A DNA stretch of 42,191 nt from JBBQRS01 sp038214535. GTDB lineage: Bacteria; Chloroflexota; Anaerolineae; CG2-30-64-16. Shown here piece by piece: positions 24,379 to 32,421 of this stretch. The position numbers and the translations under genes were made by a program. The stretch covers positions 1 to 42,191 of the forward strand of contig JBBQRS010000033.1 in assembly GCA_038214535.1 (NCBI GenBank), given 5' to 3'. The first letter of the stretch is position 1, and every line of letters begins with the position of its first letter. Under the pieces are notes generated by a model. The model saw only the letters and a program-made list of their open reading frames with translations, did not search any database and had not been told where the DNA came from.

Positions 24379-25483
24379 TTTCACCCTCCAGAATCCGCGG
24401 CGCAGCCGTGATGATCCCTCCGCCCAGGCATTGCTCCCCCGCATAAAAAACAGCCGCCTGGCCTGGCGTAACGTCGCGCAGCGGAGCCTCAAAGACCACA
24501 TCTGCGCCGCCGTCGGGCAGAAGGGTGACTCTAGCGGGCGCGGGGCGGGCGCGATAGCGTATCTGCACGGCGCAGCGCAGCGGCCCGTCGGGCGCGGCCC
24601 CGGCAATCCAGTTCACCGGCCCGGTGCGCAGCGCGGCGAACCCTAGTTCCGCCGCCGTCCCCACGACCACCGCGTTCTGTGCGCGATCCAGCTCCAGCAC
24701 GTAGAGCGGTTGCGCTGCGGCAATGCCCAACCCGCTGCGCTGCCCGATCGTATAGTAGGGTAACCCGCGATGCGACCCCAGAGCGCGCCCCGTCCGATCC
24801 ACGATCGGCCCCGGCGACACGGCATCCGGCGCATGTTCGGCCAGAAAGCGCCGATAGTCGCCGTCGGCCAGGAAGCACAAATCCTGGCTATCCACGCGCG
24901 ACGCCGTCGGCAACCCGCGCGCCGCCGCCAGCGCCCGCACCTCCGGCTTGCGATACCCCCCGATGGGTAACAACGTGTGGCGCAGGTCGGCCTGCTCCAG
25001 CACGCTCAACACGTAGGACTGATCCTTGCCGGGGTCCAGGCCGCGCCACAGTTGGTAGGCGTCATCCGGCCCGCGACGCACCTGCGCATAATGCCCCGTC
25101 GCCAGATAGCTTGCCCCCAGCCCGCGTGCATATTCCAGCAGATAGCCGAACCGAATGCGCCGGTTGCAGGCCAGACATGGATTTGGCGTCACGCCGCGCG
25201 CATAGCCGTCAATGAAAAAGTCCACCACCCGGTCTTTGAACTCACGCGCCACGTCAATCACGTAAAACGGAATCCCCAACCGGTCGGCCACGGCGCGCGC
25301 ATCGTTCACCGATTCCAGCGAACAACACCGGTTCGCGGGCGCGTCCAGCGCGCCCGCGCGCGCCGGCTCGGCCCACAGCCGCATCATCACGCCCACCACA
25401 TCGTAGCCGCTTTCCGCCAGCAGCGCCGCCGCAACAGAGCTATCCACACCGCCGCTCATCGCGACCACCACGCGTTCCGCCAT
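24362..25483 (-). CDS. mnmA: tRNA-specific 2-thiouridylase MnmA
   Basis: MnmA makes 2-thiouridine at wobble U34 of tRNA-Glu, -Gln and -Lys. The 373-residue protein has the PP-loop AMSGGVDSS at residues 8-16, NPCLACNRRIRF with the first catalytic Cys near residue 102, GHYAQV, and SQDLCFLADGDY with the second catalytic Cys near residue 200. A beta-barrel C-terminus with AVFYAGEQCLGGG follows. Length is normal. It lies next to a cysteine desulfurase gene, which supplies the sulfur, separated by a palindromic repeat. An extra CC-S insert (ANRCCSLESVNDAR) near residue 50 is common in this subgroup. Confidence 0.95.
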   Translation of the reverse strand: MAERVVVAMSGGVDSSVAAALLAESGYDVVGVMMRLWAEPARAGALDAPANRCCSLESVNDARAVADRLGIPFYVIDVAREFKDRVVDFFIDGYARGVTPNPCLACNRRIRFGYLLEYARGLGASYLATGHYAQVRRGPDDAYQLWRGLDPGKDQSYVLSVLEQADLRHTLLPIGGYRKPEVRALAAARGLPTASRVDSQDLCFLADGDYRRFLAEHAPDAVSPGPIVDRTGRALGSHRGLPYYTIGQRSGLGIAAAQPLYVLELDRAQNAVVVGTAAELGFAALRTGPVNWIAGAAPDGPLRCAVQIRYRARPAPARVTLLPDGGADVVFEAPLRDVTPGQAAVFYAGEQCLGGGIITAAPRILEGENGGGD

Positions 25484-25501
25484 CCCTTACTCCGTCCTCC
25501 G

Positions 25502-25569
25502 CCCTTCGTAGTTGCGGCTTCAGCCGCTCCGCGCCACCTAACGGTGGCTGAAGCCACCACTACGAAGGG
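25502..25569. repeat. Palindromic intergenic repeat, copy 5
   Basis: Arms CCCTTCGTAGTTGCGGCTTC and its near-complement ending ACTACGAAGGG enclose a GC-rich loop. The right edge abuts the cysteine desulfurase stop codon (25571-25573), and the copy fills most of the gap to mnmA. Confidence 0.93.
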
Positions 25570-25570
25570 G

Positions 25571-26713
25571 TTACATAGCCCGCAACCTGGCTACGATGCC
25601 CGGCAGGATGTCAACAAGCATCGTCACATCCTCAGCGATGTTCTCGCGTCCCAGCGACAGCCGCAACGCGCCCATCGCCTCCTGCGGCGGGTAGCCCATC
25701 GCCGTCAACACGTGGCTGGGCGTGGGCGACCCCGTGGCGCACGCCGACCCCGAAGACGCCGCGATCCCCGCCAGATCGAGGCCAATCAACATCCCCTCGG
25801 CTTCCACGCCGTCCACAATCAGGCTGAGATGCCCCGGCAACCGCTGCTCAGGGTGGCCGCTGATGTGGATATCCGGGATCCGTTCGAGCAGCCCCGCAGC
25901 GAGTTGGTCGCGCAAGGCCGTGAGCCGCGCGCCCTCCGCCTCACGATCCGCCTGCGCCAATTCGAGCGCGCGCGCCATCCCGACGATATACGGGATGTTC
26001 TCCGTGCCCGCGCGGCGACCGTTCTCCTGTCCGCCGCCCGTCTGCACGGGTTGCAAACGCGTGCCGCGGCGCACGTAGAGCAGCCCAACACCCTTCGGCC
26101 CGTGAAACTTGTGCGCCGACAGCGAGAGCAGGTCCACGCCCAACGCCTCAACGTCCAGCGACAGGTACCCCCCAGCCTGCACCGCATCCGTGTGCAGCGG
26201 CACGCCATGCCGGCGCGTAATCACCCCGATCTCGCCCACCGGCTCCACCGTGCCCACTTCGTTATTCGCCAGCATGATGCTGATGAGCGCCGTATCGGGC
26301 CGAATCGCCGCCTCGACTTCCGCGGGGGCCACCAGGCCGTGGCGATCCACGGGGAGCAGCGTCACGTCGAAGTCGTACCGCTCCGCCATGTCTTCCGCCG
26401 TGTGCAACACCGCATGATGCTCGACCGGGCTGGTGATGATGTGGCGTTTGCCCCGCATCGCCTGCGCCGCGCCCACCCCGCGCAACGCGAGATTGTTGCT
26501 CTCGCTGCCGCAGCTCGTGAAGACCAGCTCGTTCGGCGCACAATTCATCAGGACCGCGATGCGCCGCCGCGCGTCCTCCAGCGCCGTCGCCGCGCGGCGA
26601 CCCAGCCCGTAGATGGAAGATGGGTTGCCGTAGACCTCCGACCAGTACGGCGTCATCGCTTCGACGACCCGCGGGTCAACGGCCGTGGTCGCGGAATGAT
26701 CAAAATAAAGCAC
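25571..26713 (-). CDS. Cysteine desulfurase (NifS/IscS family)
   Basis: This 380-residue PLP enzyme takes sulfur from cysteine for thio-tRNA and Fe-S synthesis. It shows YFDHSATT at the N-terminus, GNPSSIYGLGR, SCGSESNNLALRG, the PLP lysine in SAHKFHGPKGVG near residue 200, GGGQENGRRAGTEN, and the sulfur-accepting Cys in SSGSACATGSPTPSHVL near residue 325. GTG at 26713 gives the family N-terminus. Placement directly upstream of mnmA suggests a role in U34 thiolation. No iscU or sufBCD genes are nearby, so iscS is not assigned. Confidence 0.93.
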   Translation of the reverse strand: MLYFDHSATTAVDPRVVEAMTPYWSEVYGNPSSIYGLGRRAATALEDARRRIAVLMNCAPNELVFTSCGSESNNLALRGVGAAQAMRGKRHIITSPVEHHAVLHTAEDMAERYDFDVTLLPVDRHGLVAPAEVEAAIRPDTALISIMLANNEVGTVEPVGEIGVITRRHGVPLHTDAVQAGGYLSLDVEALGVDLLSLSAHKFHGPKGVGLLYVRRGTRLQPVQTGGGQENGRRAGTENIPYIVGMARALELAQADREAEGARLTALRDQLAAGLLERIPDIHISGHPEQRLPGHLSLIVDGVEAEGMLIGLDLAGIAASSGSACATGSPTPSHVLTAMGYPPQEAMGALRLSLGRENIAEDVTMLVDILPGIVARLRAM

Positions 26714-27010
26714 GTTTTGCCTCGAAACAATATTTTACAACCATTTGTAGCCACATTGTACCTTAAGAGTTTAGGCCCCGCAAGCACACATCTGCGCACT
26801 GCCCGCCCAGACATGACCGACATCATGTCCATAAATCCAACCCTGTGCCATGATGATAGCATCTTCCGTCGGGTCGTTGGAACGACCGACATCCACACGG
26901 AAGGCGCTTGCGCGCTTGGCCGGGCGACCCGATCAACATCCACAAAAGAAATATCACACGCCCTGGCTCGATTTTCAACCGACTCTATTCACACTCAGGA
27001 ACATGAAACT
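26714..27010. other. Divergent intergenic region before the acyl-CoA synthetase
   Basis: This 297-bp region separates the desulfurase (-) and the ADP-forming acyl-CoA synthetase (+). It is more AT-rich than its surroundings near 26720-26770 and holds the inverted repeat at 26810-26829. No gene is evident. Confidence 0.6.
26810..26829. promoter_or_regulatory. Operator-like inverted repeat
   Basis: Perfect 7-bp half-sites GACATGA and TCATGTC are separated by CCGACA (20 bp in all), about 180 bp before the acyl-CoA synthetase start. The geometry suits a dimeric regulator. The regulator is not identifiable. Confidence 0.45.
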
Positions 27011-29101
27011 ATGCTTGAAATGTTCACCAATCCCAAAGGCGTCGCCGTCATCGGCGCGTCAACCAACCCGGATAAACTGGGCTACCAGGTCCTCGACAAC
27101 ATCCTTAAGTATGGCTATGAAGGCGGCGTCTATCCCGTCAACCCCACGGCCTCCGAGATCCTGGGCAAGACAGTCTATGCCAGCGTCCTGGACTGCCCCG
27201 ACCCGGTAGACATGGCCGTGATCCTGGTGCCGAATAAGGCCGTGCCCGCCGTGATGGAAGAATGCGGGCAGCGTGGTTTGAAAGGCGCCGTCGTCATCAC
27301 TGCCGGGTTCCGCGAAGTCGGCCCCGCAGGTAAGGCGCTGGAACAGCAACTCATCGAAATCATTCATAAATATGACATGCGCATGGTCGGCCCCAACGTG
27401 CTGGGCATCATTGACACCGTCGCCAGACTGAATGCGTCATTTGCCGCCGCCATGCCCGAACGCGGCTACAACGCTTTCATGTCACAGTCCGGCGCATTGT
27501 GCACTTCCGTGCTCGACCTGGCGCTGGGGCAAGGCATCGGTTTCTCGCGGTTCTACAGCATCGGCAACAAAGCCGACATCAACGAGATTGATCTCCTGAA
27601 GGAATGGCAATATGACGACGAGACCCGCGCCATCGTCGCCTATTTGGAAGGCATCAGCGACGGGCCGGAGTTCATGCGCGTGGCGCGCGAAGTGACCCGC
27701 ACCAAGCCCATCATCGCCATTAAGTCGGGCACCACCAGCGCCGGTTCGGCCGCGGTCTCCTCACACACCGGCACACTCGCCGGCTCCGAAGCCGCCTATG
27801 ACGCCGCCTTCAAACAGGTCGGCATCATCCGCGCCAACTCGGTGCAAGACCTGTTCGATTACGCTAACGCCTTCTCGCGCCAGCCCCTGATGGAGACCAA
27901 CGCGGTCGCCGTCATCACCAATGCAGGCGGCCCCGGCATCATGGCCTCCGATGCCATCGAGCGCAACGGCCTCCGGCTGGCCTCACTCGCCATCGAGACC
28001 AAACAGGCGCTCCAGGCCAAATTACCCGCAGCCGCCAGCGTCGCCAACCCCATTGACGTGCTGGGCGACGCCCTCGCCGACCGCTACGCGCTGGCTATCG
28101 AGGCCGCGCTGGATGACCCCAACGTCGGCTCGCTGCTGGTGGTGCTCACCCCGCAGGTGATGACGCAGGTCGTCGAGACGGCGGAAGCGCTGGGCCGCCT
28201 GTCGCAGGGGCGCGGCAAGCCGGTGTTCGGCGCATTCATGGGCGATGAGGCAATTCGCCCCGGCGCCGAGATGATGCGCAGCTATGACGTGCCGAATTAC
28301 CCCGTGCCCGAGCGCGCCGTCGCGGCCATGGCGGCCATGTGGCAGCAGCGCCAGTGGCTCAACACCCCCGAACTGGTGGACGAGCCCAGTACGATGGACA
28401 AAGAGAAGATTCAAAAGGTGCTGGACGAAGTGCGGGCCGACGGGCGCGTCACGATCGGCGACGCCGAAGCGCGCGTGATCCTGCAAGCGCTCGACATCGC
28501 GGTCCCCGGTTCGGAACTGGCGAAAACCGCCGACGAGGCCGTAGCTGCCGCCGAACGGATCGGCTATCCGGTGGTGATCAAAATCGCCTCGCCGGATATC
28601 TTGCACAAGACCGATATTGGCGGTATAAAGCTAAATATCACCTCGGCGAGCGAAGTCCGTGACGCGTTCGATCTACTGGTCTACCGCGCGCGACGCTTCA
28701 TGCCCGACGCCACCATCTGGGGCGTCCAGGTGCAGCAAATGGTGCGCGGCGGGCGCGAAGTCATCATCGGCATGAACCGCGACCCGCAGTTCGGCCCGCT
28801 GATCATGTACGGGCTGGGCGGCATCTACGTCGAAGCATTGAAGGATGTGACCTTCCGCGTCGCGCCGATTGACTGCCGCGAAGCAGAGGACATGCTCGAT
28901 GAGATCCGGTCATTCAAACTGTTGAGCGGCGTGCGCGGCGAAAAGCCCGCCGATCTGACCGCTATCGCCGGTACGATCTTGAAGATCTCGCAGCTCTCGG
29001 TGGAGTTCCCGGAAATTGTCGAGCTAGACATCAACCCGCTGCTGGTCTTCGAAGACGGGAAGGGCGTCATGGGCGTGGATATGCGCCTGGCGCTGAAATA
29101 A
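27011..29101 (+). CDS. Acetate/acyl-CoA ligase (ADP-forming), fused alpha-beta
   Basis: This enzyme converts acetyl- or acyl-CoA, ADP and phosphate to the acid, CoA and ATP, saving energy in fermentation. The 696-residue protein joins the alpha part and the beta part. The alpha part has the CoA-binding GVAVIGAS near residue 10 and the succinyl-CoA-ligase core with the phosphohistidine H252 in SSHTGTLAG. The beta part is an ATP-grasp domain from about residue 460, with YPVVIKIASPDILHKTDIGG and VQQMVRGGREVIIGMNRD. ATG 27011 is chosen because AGGA lies 11 nt upstream and the family N-terminus starts there; an open frame continues far upstream but overlaps mnmA and the desulfurase. It is followed after 33 nt by the BioD/DRTGG gene. 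Confidence 0.93.
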   Translation: MLEMFTNPKGVAVIGASTNPDKLGYQVLDNILKYGYEGGVYPVNPTASEILGKTVYASVLDCPDPVDMAVILVPNKAVPAVMEECGQRGLKGAVVITAGFREVGPAGKALEQQLIEIIHKYDMRMVGPNVLGIIDTVARLNASFAAAMPERGYNAFMSQSGALCTSVLDLALGQGIGFSRFYSIGNKADINEIDLLKEWQYDDETRAIVAYLEGISDGPEFMRVAREVTRTKPIIAIKSGTTSAGSAAVSSHTGTLAGSEAAYDAAFKQVGIIRANSVQDLFDYANAFSRQPLMETNAVAVITNAGGPGIMASDAIERNGLRLASLAIETKQALQAKLPAAASVANPIDVLGDALADRYALAIEAALDDPNVGSLLVVLTPQVMTQVVETAEALGRLSQGRGKPVFGAFMGDEAIRPGAEMMRSYDVPNYPVPERAVAAMAAMWQQRQWLNTPELVDEPSTMDKEKIQKVLDEVRADGRVTIGDAEARVILQALDIAVPGSELAKTADEAVAAAERIGYPVVIKIASPDILHKTDIGGIKLNITSASEVRDAFDLLVYRARRFMPDATIWGVQVQQMVRGGREVIIGMNRDPQFGPLIMYGLGGIYVEALKDVTFRVAPIDCREAEDMLDEIRSFKLLSGVRGEKPADLTAIAGTILKISQLSVEFPEIVELDINPLLVFEDGKGVMGVDMRLALK

Positions 29102-29134
29102 CCTCCCTACCCACGAGTTAATCAGGAGAGCATT

Positions 29135-30202
29135 ATGTCAACCATGTATGTAACATCCGCCGAGACGTTCTCCGGCAAGTCTGCGCTCTGTGTGGGCGTG
29201 GGGGTCCGCTTCCGCAAGGACGGATTCAAGACCGGCTACATGAAACCGGTCAACGTTCACTGCCCCGTCTACGAAGGCCTGGCGCACGACGAAGACGTCG
29301 AGTTCGCCAAGAAGATCTACGGGATGACGGAGCCGAACGAATTACTGCTGCCCGTCGCCCTCACTCCTGCCAAGTTCGAGCAACAACTGCACGGCCCCGA
29401 AGTAGATTACGCGCCGCGGCTCGTGGATGCCTTCAATAAGCTCGCCGCCGGGCGCGATGTGATGGTGTTGGAAGGCGGGCGTAGCCTGCGTGAAGGCTAT
29501 GTTGCGAATGTGCCGCCCCTGCGTGTCGCCGAACTGACCGATGCCCAGGTGCTGGGCGTTGTGCGCTATGACGACGTGTTGATGGTTGACCGCGCGATGA
29601 CGGCGCAGAACTATTTCAAGGACCGCTTGATGGGCATTGTCATCAACGAGGTGCCGCCCGCGCAGATGGAGTACGTCCAGGAGGCGGTGCTGCCCTATCT
29701 CACCCGCCATGGCCTGATATCACTTGGTGTGTTGCCGCGCGACCCGCTGCTGGCCGCCCCCTCAGTACGCGAACTTGCGGAAGGATTGAGCGCAGAAGTG
29801 CTGTGCGCGCCGGATAAGATGGATGAGCTTGTGGAGCACATGTTGGTCGGCGCGATGAGCGTCGAGAGCGCCCTGACCTACTTCCGCCGCAAACCCAACA
29901 AGGCCGTGATCACCGGCGGCGACCGCGCCGATATCGCGCTGGCGGCCCTGGAAACCTCCACGCGCTGCCTGATCCTGACGGGCCATCTCTACCCCAGCCC
30001 GGCCGTGCTGAATCGCGCGGAAGAACTCAATGTACCAGTGCTGCTCTGCAACCTTGATACCCTCTCGGCCGTGGATATCACCGAAGGCTACTTCGGGCGC
30101 AGCCGCTTCCAACAGGCGCAGAAGGTCGAACGCTTCAGCAACCTGCTGGACGAACACCTCAACTTCGATCTACTCTACGAAAAGCTCGGCTTGAACGCGT
30201 AA
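29135..30202 (+). CDS. BioD-like/DRTGG domain protein (phosphotransacetylase N-terminal type)
   Basis: This 355-residue protein matches the non-catalytic N-terminal half of long phosphotransacetylases. Residues 1-215 form a BioD-like P-loop domain with SAETFSGKSALCVG, GYMKPVNV and VVLEGG-like VMVLEGGRS. Residues about 225-330 form a DRTGG domain (AMSVESALTYFRRKPNKAVITGGDRADIALAAL). The PTA_PTB catalytic domain is absent. In long Pta enzymes this region senses metabolites. Standing 33 nt downstream of the ADP-forming acyl-CoA ligase, behind AGGAGAG, it may regulate or assist that enzyme. This pairing is known in other genomes, but the activity is unproven. Confidence 0.85.
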   Translation: MSTMYVTSAETFSGKSALCVGVGVRFRKDGFKTGYMKPVNVHCPVYEGLAHDEDVEFAKKIYGMTEPNELLLPVALTPAKFEQQLHGPEVDYAPRLVDAFNKLAAGRDVMVLEGGRSLREGYVANVPPLRVAELTDAQVLGVVRYDDVLMVDRAMTAQNYFKDRLMGIVINEVPPAQMEYVQEAVLPYLTRHGLISLGVLPRDPLLAAPSVRELAEGLSAEVLCAPDKMDELVEHMLVGAMSVESALTYFRRKPNKAVITGGDRADIALAALETSTRCLILTGHLYPSPAVLNRAEELNVPVLLCNLDTLSAVDITEGYFGRSRFQQAQKVERFSNLLDEHLNFDLLYEKLGLNA

Positions 30203-30222
30203 CCGCCCTCCGCTTGGCAAGA

Positions 30223-30248
30223 CGGACAGGATTTTTTAATTCTGTCCG
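30223..30248. terminator. Hairpin after the DRTGG gene
   Basis: CGGACAG (30223-30229) and CTGTCCG (30242-30248) enclose an AT-rich loop containing a T-run, 20 nt after the stop. The T-run inside the loop makes termination uncertain. Confidence 0.45.
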
Positions 30249-30269
30249 CCACATAAAAGCAATAAAGTA

Positions 30270-30309
30270 ACCCGTGGAGTGCGTATCTCAGGAGATGCAC
30301 TCCACGGGT
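30270..30309. terminator. Long hairpin between convergent genes
   Basis: ACCCGTGGAGTGC (30270-30282) pairs with GCACTCCACGGGT (30297-30309), and inner ATCTC pairs with GAGAT after a 2-nt bulge. It lies between the DRTGG gene and the convergent aminotransferase. The lack of a T-run leaves its efficiency open. Confidence 0.65.
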
Positions 30310-30380
30310 CGTTTAAGCGCCCGCGTATTGACAAAGGAACGCGGCACATCAAAAATGCGGACACGACTATCCGCCATCAG

Positions 30381-31235
30381 CTATCCGCTATCCGCCATCA
30401 GCCGCGCCCCGTTCATCTCCCGCGCGAACCGCTCCTCAAACAGCTTCATCAGCCGCCGCGTCACCGGCCCCACACGGCCATCGCCCACCGGCTGACGATC
30501 AATCGTCGTCACAGGCATCACGTGCCGGCTGGTGCTGGTGATGAAGCACTCACGCCACTGCGGCAGCGCGGTCAGCGCCAACGGCGTCTCCGCCGTCTGC
30601 ATACCCGCGCGCTCCGCCAGCCCCAGCACCAGATCACGCGTCACCCCCGCAAGCACCTGATAGCCCGGCGGCGTGATCAGCACGCCGTCATGCACGGCGA
30701 AGAGATTGCTGGTCGAGCCTTCCGTCAGGCAACCATCATGATATAACAGCCCCTCATGCGCGCCCTGCGCCCGCGCGCTGCGCCGCGCCATGAAGCTCAC
30801 CAGCGTATTCAGCGACTTCGCTTCCGGCATGAAGCGCTTCCCCTCGAACGTCACCACCGGCGCGCCTTCCGCGTAGTAACTGCGTGGAAACACGGTCGGG
30901 GCTTGCGGCCACACATACGCCGTGGACGCGTCCCCTTCCTCCGGGCCGATGATGGTCAGCCGCAGCGTACACTCCGGCGCACCGTTGGCCGTAATAATTT
31001 TCCGGCACCACGTTTCGATGGTGGGCAGATCGGCCGGCAGGGGCAGGTCGAGCAACTGCGCCGACCGCTCCAACCGGCGCAGATGATCCTTCACGGCGAA
31101 GATCGCTCCACCATGCACCTGCATGGACTCGTAGACGCCGTATGCGCCGTAGATCGCCGGGTTAGTTATCGCGACGGACGCCTGCGCCGGCGGAACGAGC
31201 ATCCCGTTCCGCGAGATATACACGGGTAAAAACAT
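30381..31235 (-). CDS. Class IV PLP aminotransferase (D-alanine or branched-chain type)
   Basis: This 284-residue enzyme belongs to fold-type IV, which includes D-amino acid and branched-chain aminotransferases and aminodeoxychorismate lyase. The PLP lysine is in EAKSLNTLVSF near residue 140, followed by GLLYHDGCLTEGSTSNLFAVHDGVL, LAGVTRDLVLGLA and CFITSTSRHVMPVTTIDRQPVGDG. EGSTSN at the cofactor loop resembles D-amino acid aminotransferases (EGSSSN) more than BCAT (EGSGEN), but specificity cannot be fixed. ATG 31235 was chosen because MFLPVYISRNG matches the family start; the extension to 31286 runs into a repeat. The gene converges on the DRTGG gene. Confidence 0.85.
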   Translation of the reverse strand: MFLPVYISRNGMLVPPAQASVAITNPAIYGAYGVYESMQVHGGAIFAVKDHLRRLERSAQLLDLPLPADLPTIETWCRKIITANGAPECTLRLTIIGPEEGDASTAYVWPQAPTVFPRSYYAEGAPVVTFEGKRFMPEAKSLNTLVSFMARRSARAQGAHEGLLYHDGCLTEGSTSNLFAVHDGVLITPPGYQVLAGVTRDLVLGLAERAGMQTAETPLALTALPQWRECFITSTSRHVMPVTTIDRQPVGDGRVGPVTRRLMKLFEERFAREMNGARLMADSG

Positions 31236-31266
31236 CCAGACTCTCCGAAACAATAATCTCGAAACT

Positions 31267-31334
31267 CCCCTTCGTAGTGACGGCATTAGCCGTTGAGTGC
31301 TCGCTCAACGGCTAAAGCCGTCACTACGAAGAGG
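31267..31334. repeat. Palindromic intergenic repeat, copy 6
   Basis: Arms starting CCCCTTCGTAGTGACGGC and complementary to CCGTCACTACGAAGAGGG differ at two or three bases, with GGCATTAGCC in the left core. It lies between the PfkB stop and the aminotransferase start, both on the minus strand. Confidence 0.93.
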
Positions 31335-31353
31335 GAAAATGCACGATACAGAG

Positions 31354-32277
31354 TTAATAGCGCGGCTGCGTACGCATCAGGGCCGCAATCTCAGCCAGGG
31401 TCGGCGGCGGCGCGTTGCCCGCCGTGCGCTGACAGTAAAGGCCCGCAGCCGCGCACGCGAAGTTCACCCGATGCTCTAATGACCAATCCGGCTGGAGCTG
31501 TCCGTAGATGATGCCCGCCTTGAACACGTTCCCGGCCCCGCTGGTGTCCGTTACGCGATCCAACGGATAGGGCTCCACATCAAAAAACGAGCCGTCGGCG
31601 CGCACCACCAGCACGGGCCGCGGGCCGTCGGTGATGATTAACACACCCGCGCCCATGGCCTGTAATTCGAGCGCGTGGTCATACTCGAAGACGCCGGGGA
31701 AATTGGCCTGCAAATAGACGCTGGAGATTACCACGACATCGCTCAGGCCCGCCAGCGGATACTGCGGCCAGATCGCGTCCGCCGAGATCACCGGCAAACC
31801 CAATTCACGCGCCACCGCCGCGGCGCGATCGCGCTCGCCGCGACCATAGGCATCCACGCTCAACACGCGGCCTTGCTGCATCATGGCCGTGGTCAGCTCT
31901 TCTTTGGGTGTCTGGTCATAGTGGTAGGCGATCCGACTGCGCTCGCCGTCGGGCGTTACCAGGATGCGCGAGAAGGGCGTCACCACATTGGGCATCCGCC
32001 GCACGTAACAGGTTTCCACCGCGGGATAATGCGCCAGCGCGTCTACAATAAATTCGGCCTTGCGATCCATGCCGATCACGTTGCCGGTGACCAAGACGCG
32101 CAAACCCCATTGCGCCAGCGGCATCGCCACCCTGAGCGCCTCGCCGCCCACGTCATCATATTCATAATTGGCCGTCACATCGCGCCGGGGATTCGGCAGC
32201 AGAGGCACGTGTGTGATGTTGTCAACGCTGATCGTGCCGTAGCAAACGACATCAAACGCGCCATCCTCCTGGGGCAT
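31354..32277 (-). CDS. PfkB family carbohydrate/nucleoside kinase homologue with GAGN motif
   Basis: This 307-residue protein has the ribokinase/PfkB fold, with CYGTISVDNITHVP at the N-terminus, the DDVGGEALRVAMPLAQWG sugar-binding region near residue 40 and the C-terminal DTSGAGN at residues 244-250. In active family members that last residue is the catalytic Asp (GAGD). The AAC codon giving N250 is clear in the sequence, one base from GAC. The flanking anion-hole glycines remain, so substrate and ATP binding may persist with altered activity. ATG 32277 is preceded by GGAGGAG at 8 nt spacing, and a promoter lies just upstream. The substrate is unknown. Confidence 0.85.
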   Translation of the reverse strand: MPQEDGAFDVVCYGTISVDNITHVPLLPNPRRDVTANYEYDDVGGEALRVAMPLAQWGLRVLVTGNVIGMDRKAEFIVDALAHYPAVETCYVRRMPNVVTPFSRILVTPDGERSRIAYHYDQTPKEELTTAMMQQGRVLSVDAYGRGERDRAAAVARELGLPVISADAIWPQYPLAGLSDVVVISSVYLQANFPGVFEYDHALELQAMGAGVLIITDGPRPVLVVRADGSFFDVEPYPLDRVTDTSGAGNVFKAGIIYGQLQPDWSLEHRVNFACAAAGLYCQRTAGNAPPPTLAEIAALMRTQPRY

Positions 32278-32301
32278 GCACGCATCTCCTCCGATAGAAC
32301 T

Positions 32302-32330
32302 TAAATACAAAGGCCGGCGAACTTGGGCAA
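32302..32330 (-). promoter_or_regulatory. Putative promoter of the PfkB gene
   Basis: On the minus strand TTGCCC (32325-32330), a 17-bp spacer and TATTTA (32302-32307). The start near 32295 gives a leader of about 18 nt holding the GGAGGAG site. Confidence 0.6.
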
Positions 32331-32421
32331 CGCCGACCCTCATCTATACCTGAGTATACCACGGTTCACGCGGCCTGGGAACCGCCGCGCAGGCATCAAG
32401 GCTGGCTTTCCCAAAGCCGAT

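Noticed and set aside
24977..27010. A 1374-residue plus-strand ORF reading into the ADP-forming ligase
   Set aside because: Its first 678 codons are antisense to mnmA and the cysteine desulfurase and cross a repeat. Recognisable ligase sequence begins at 27011 behind an RBS.
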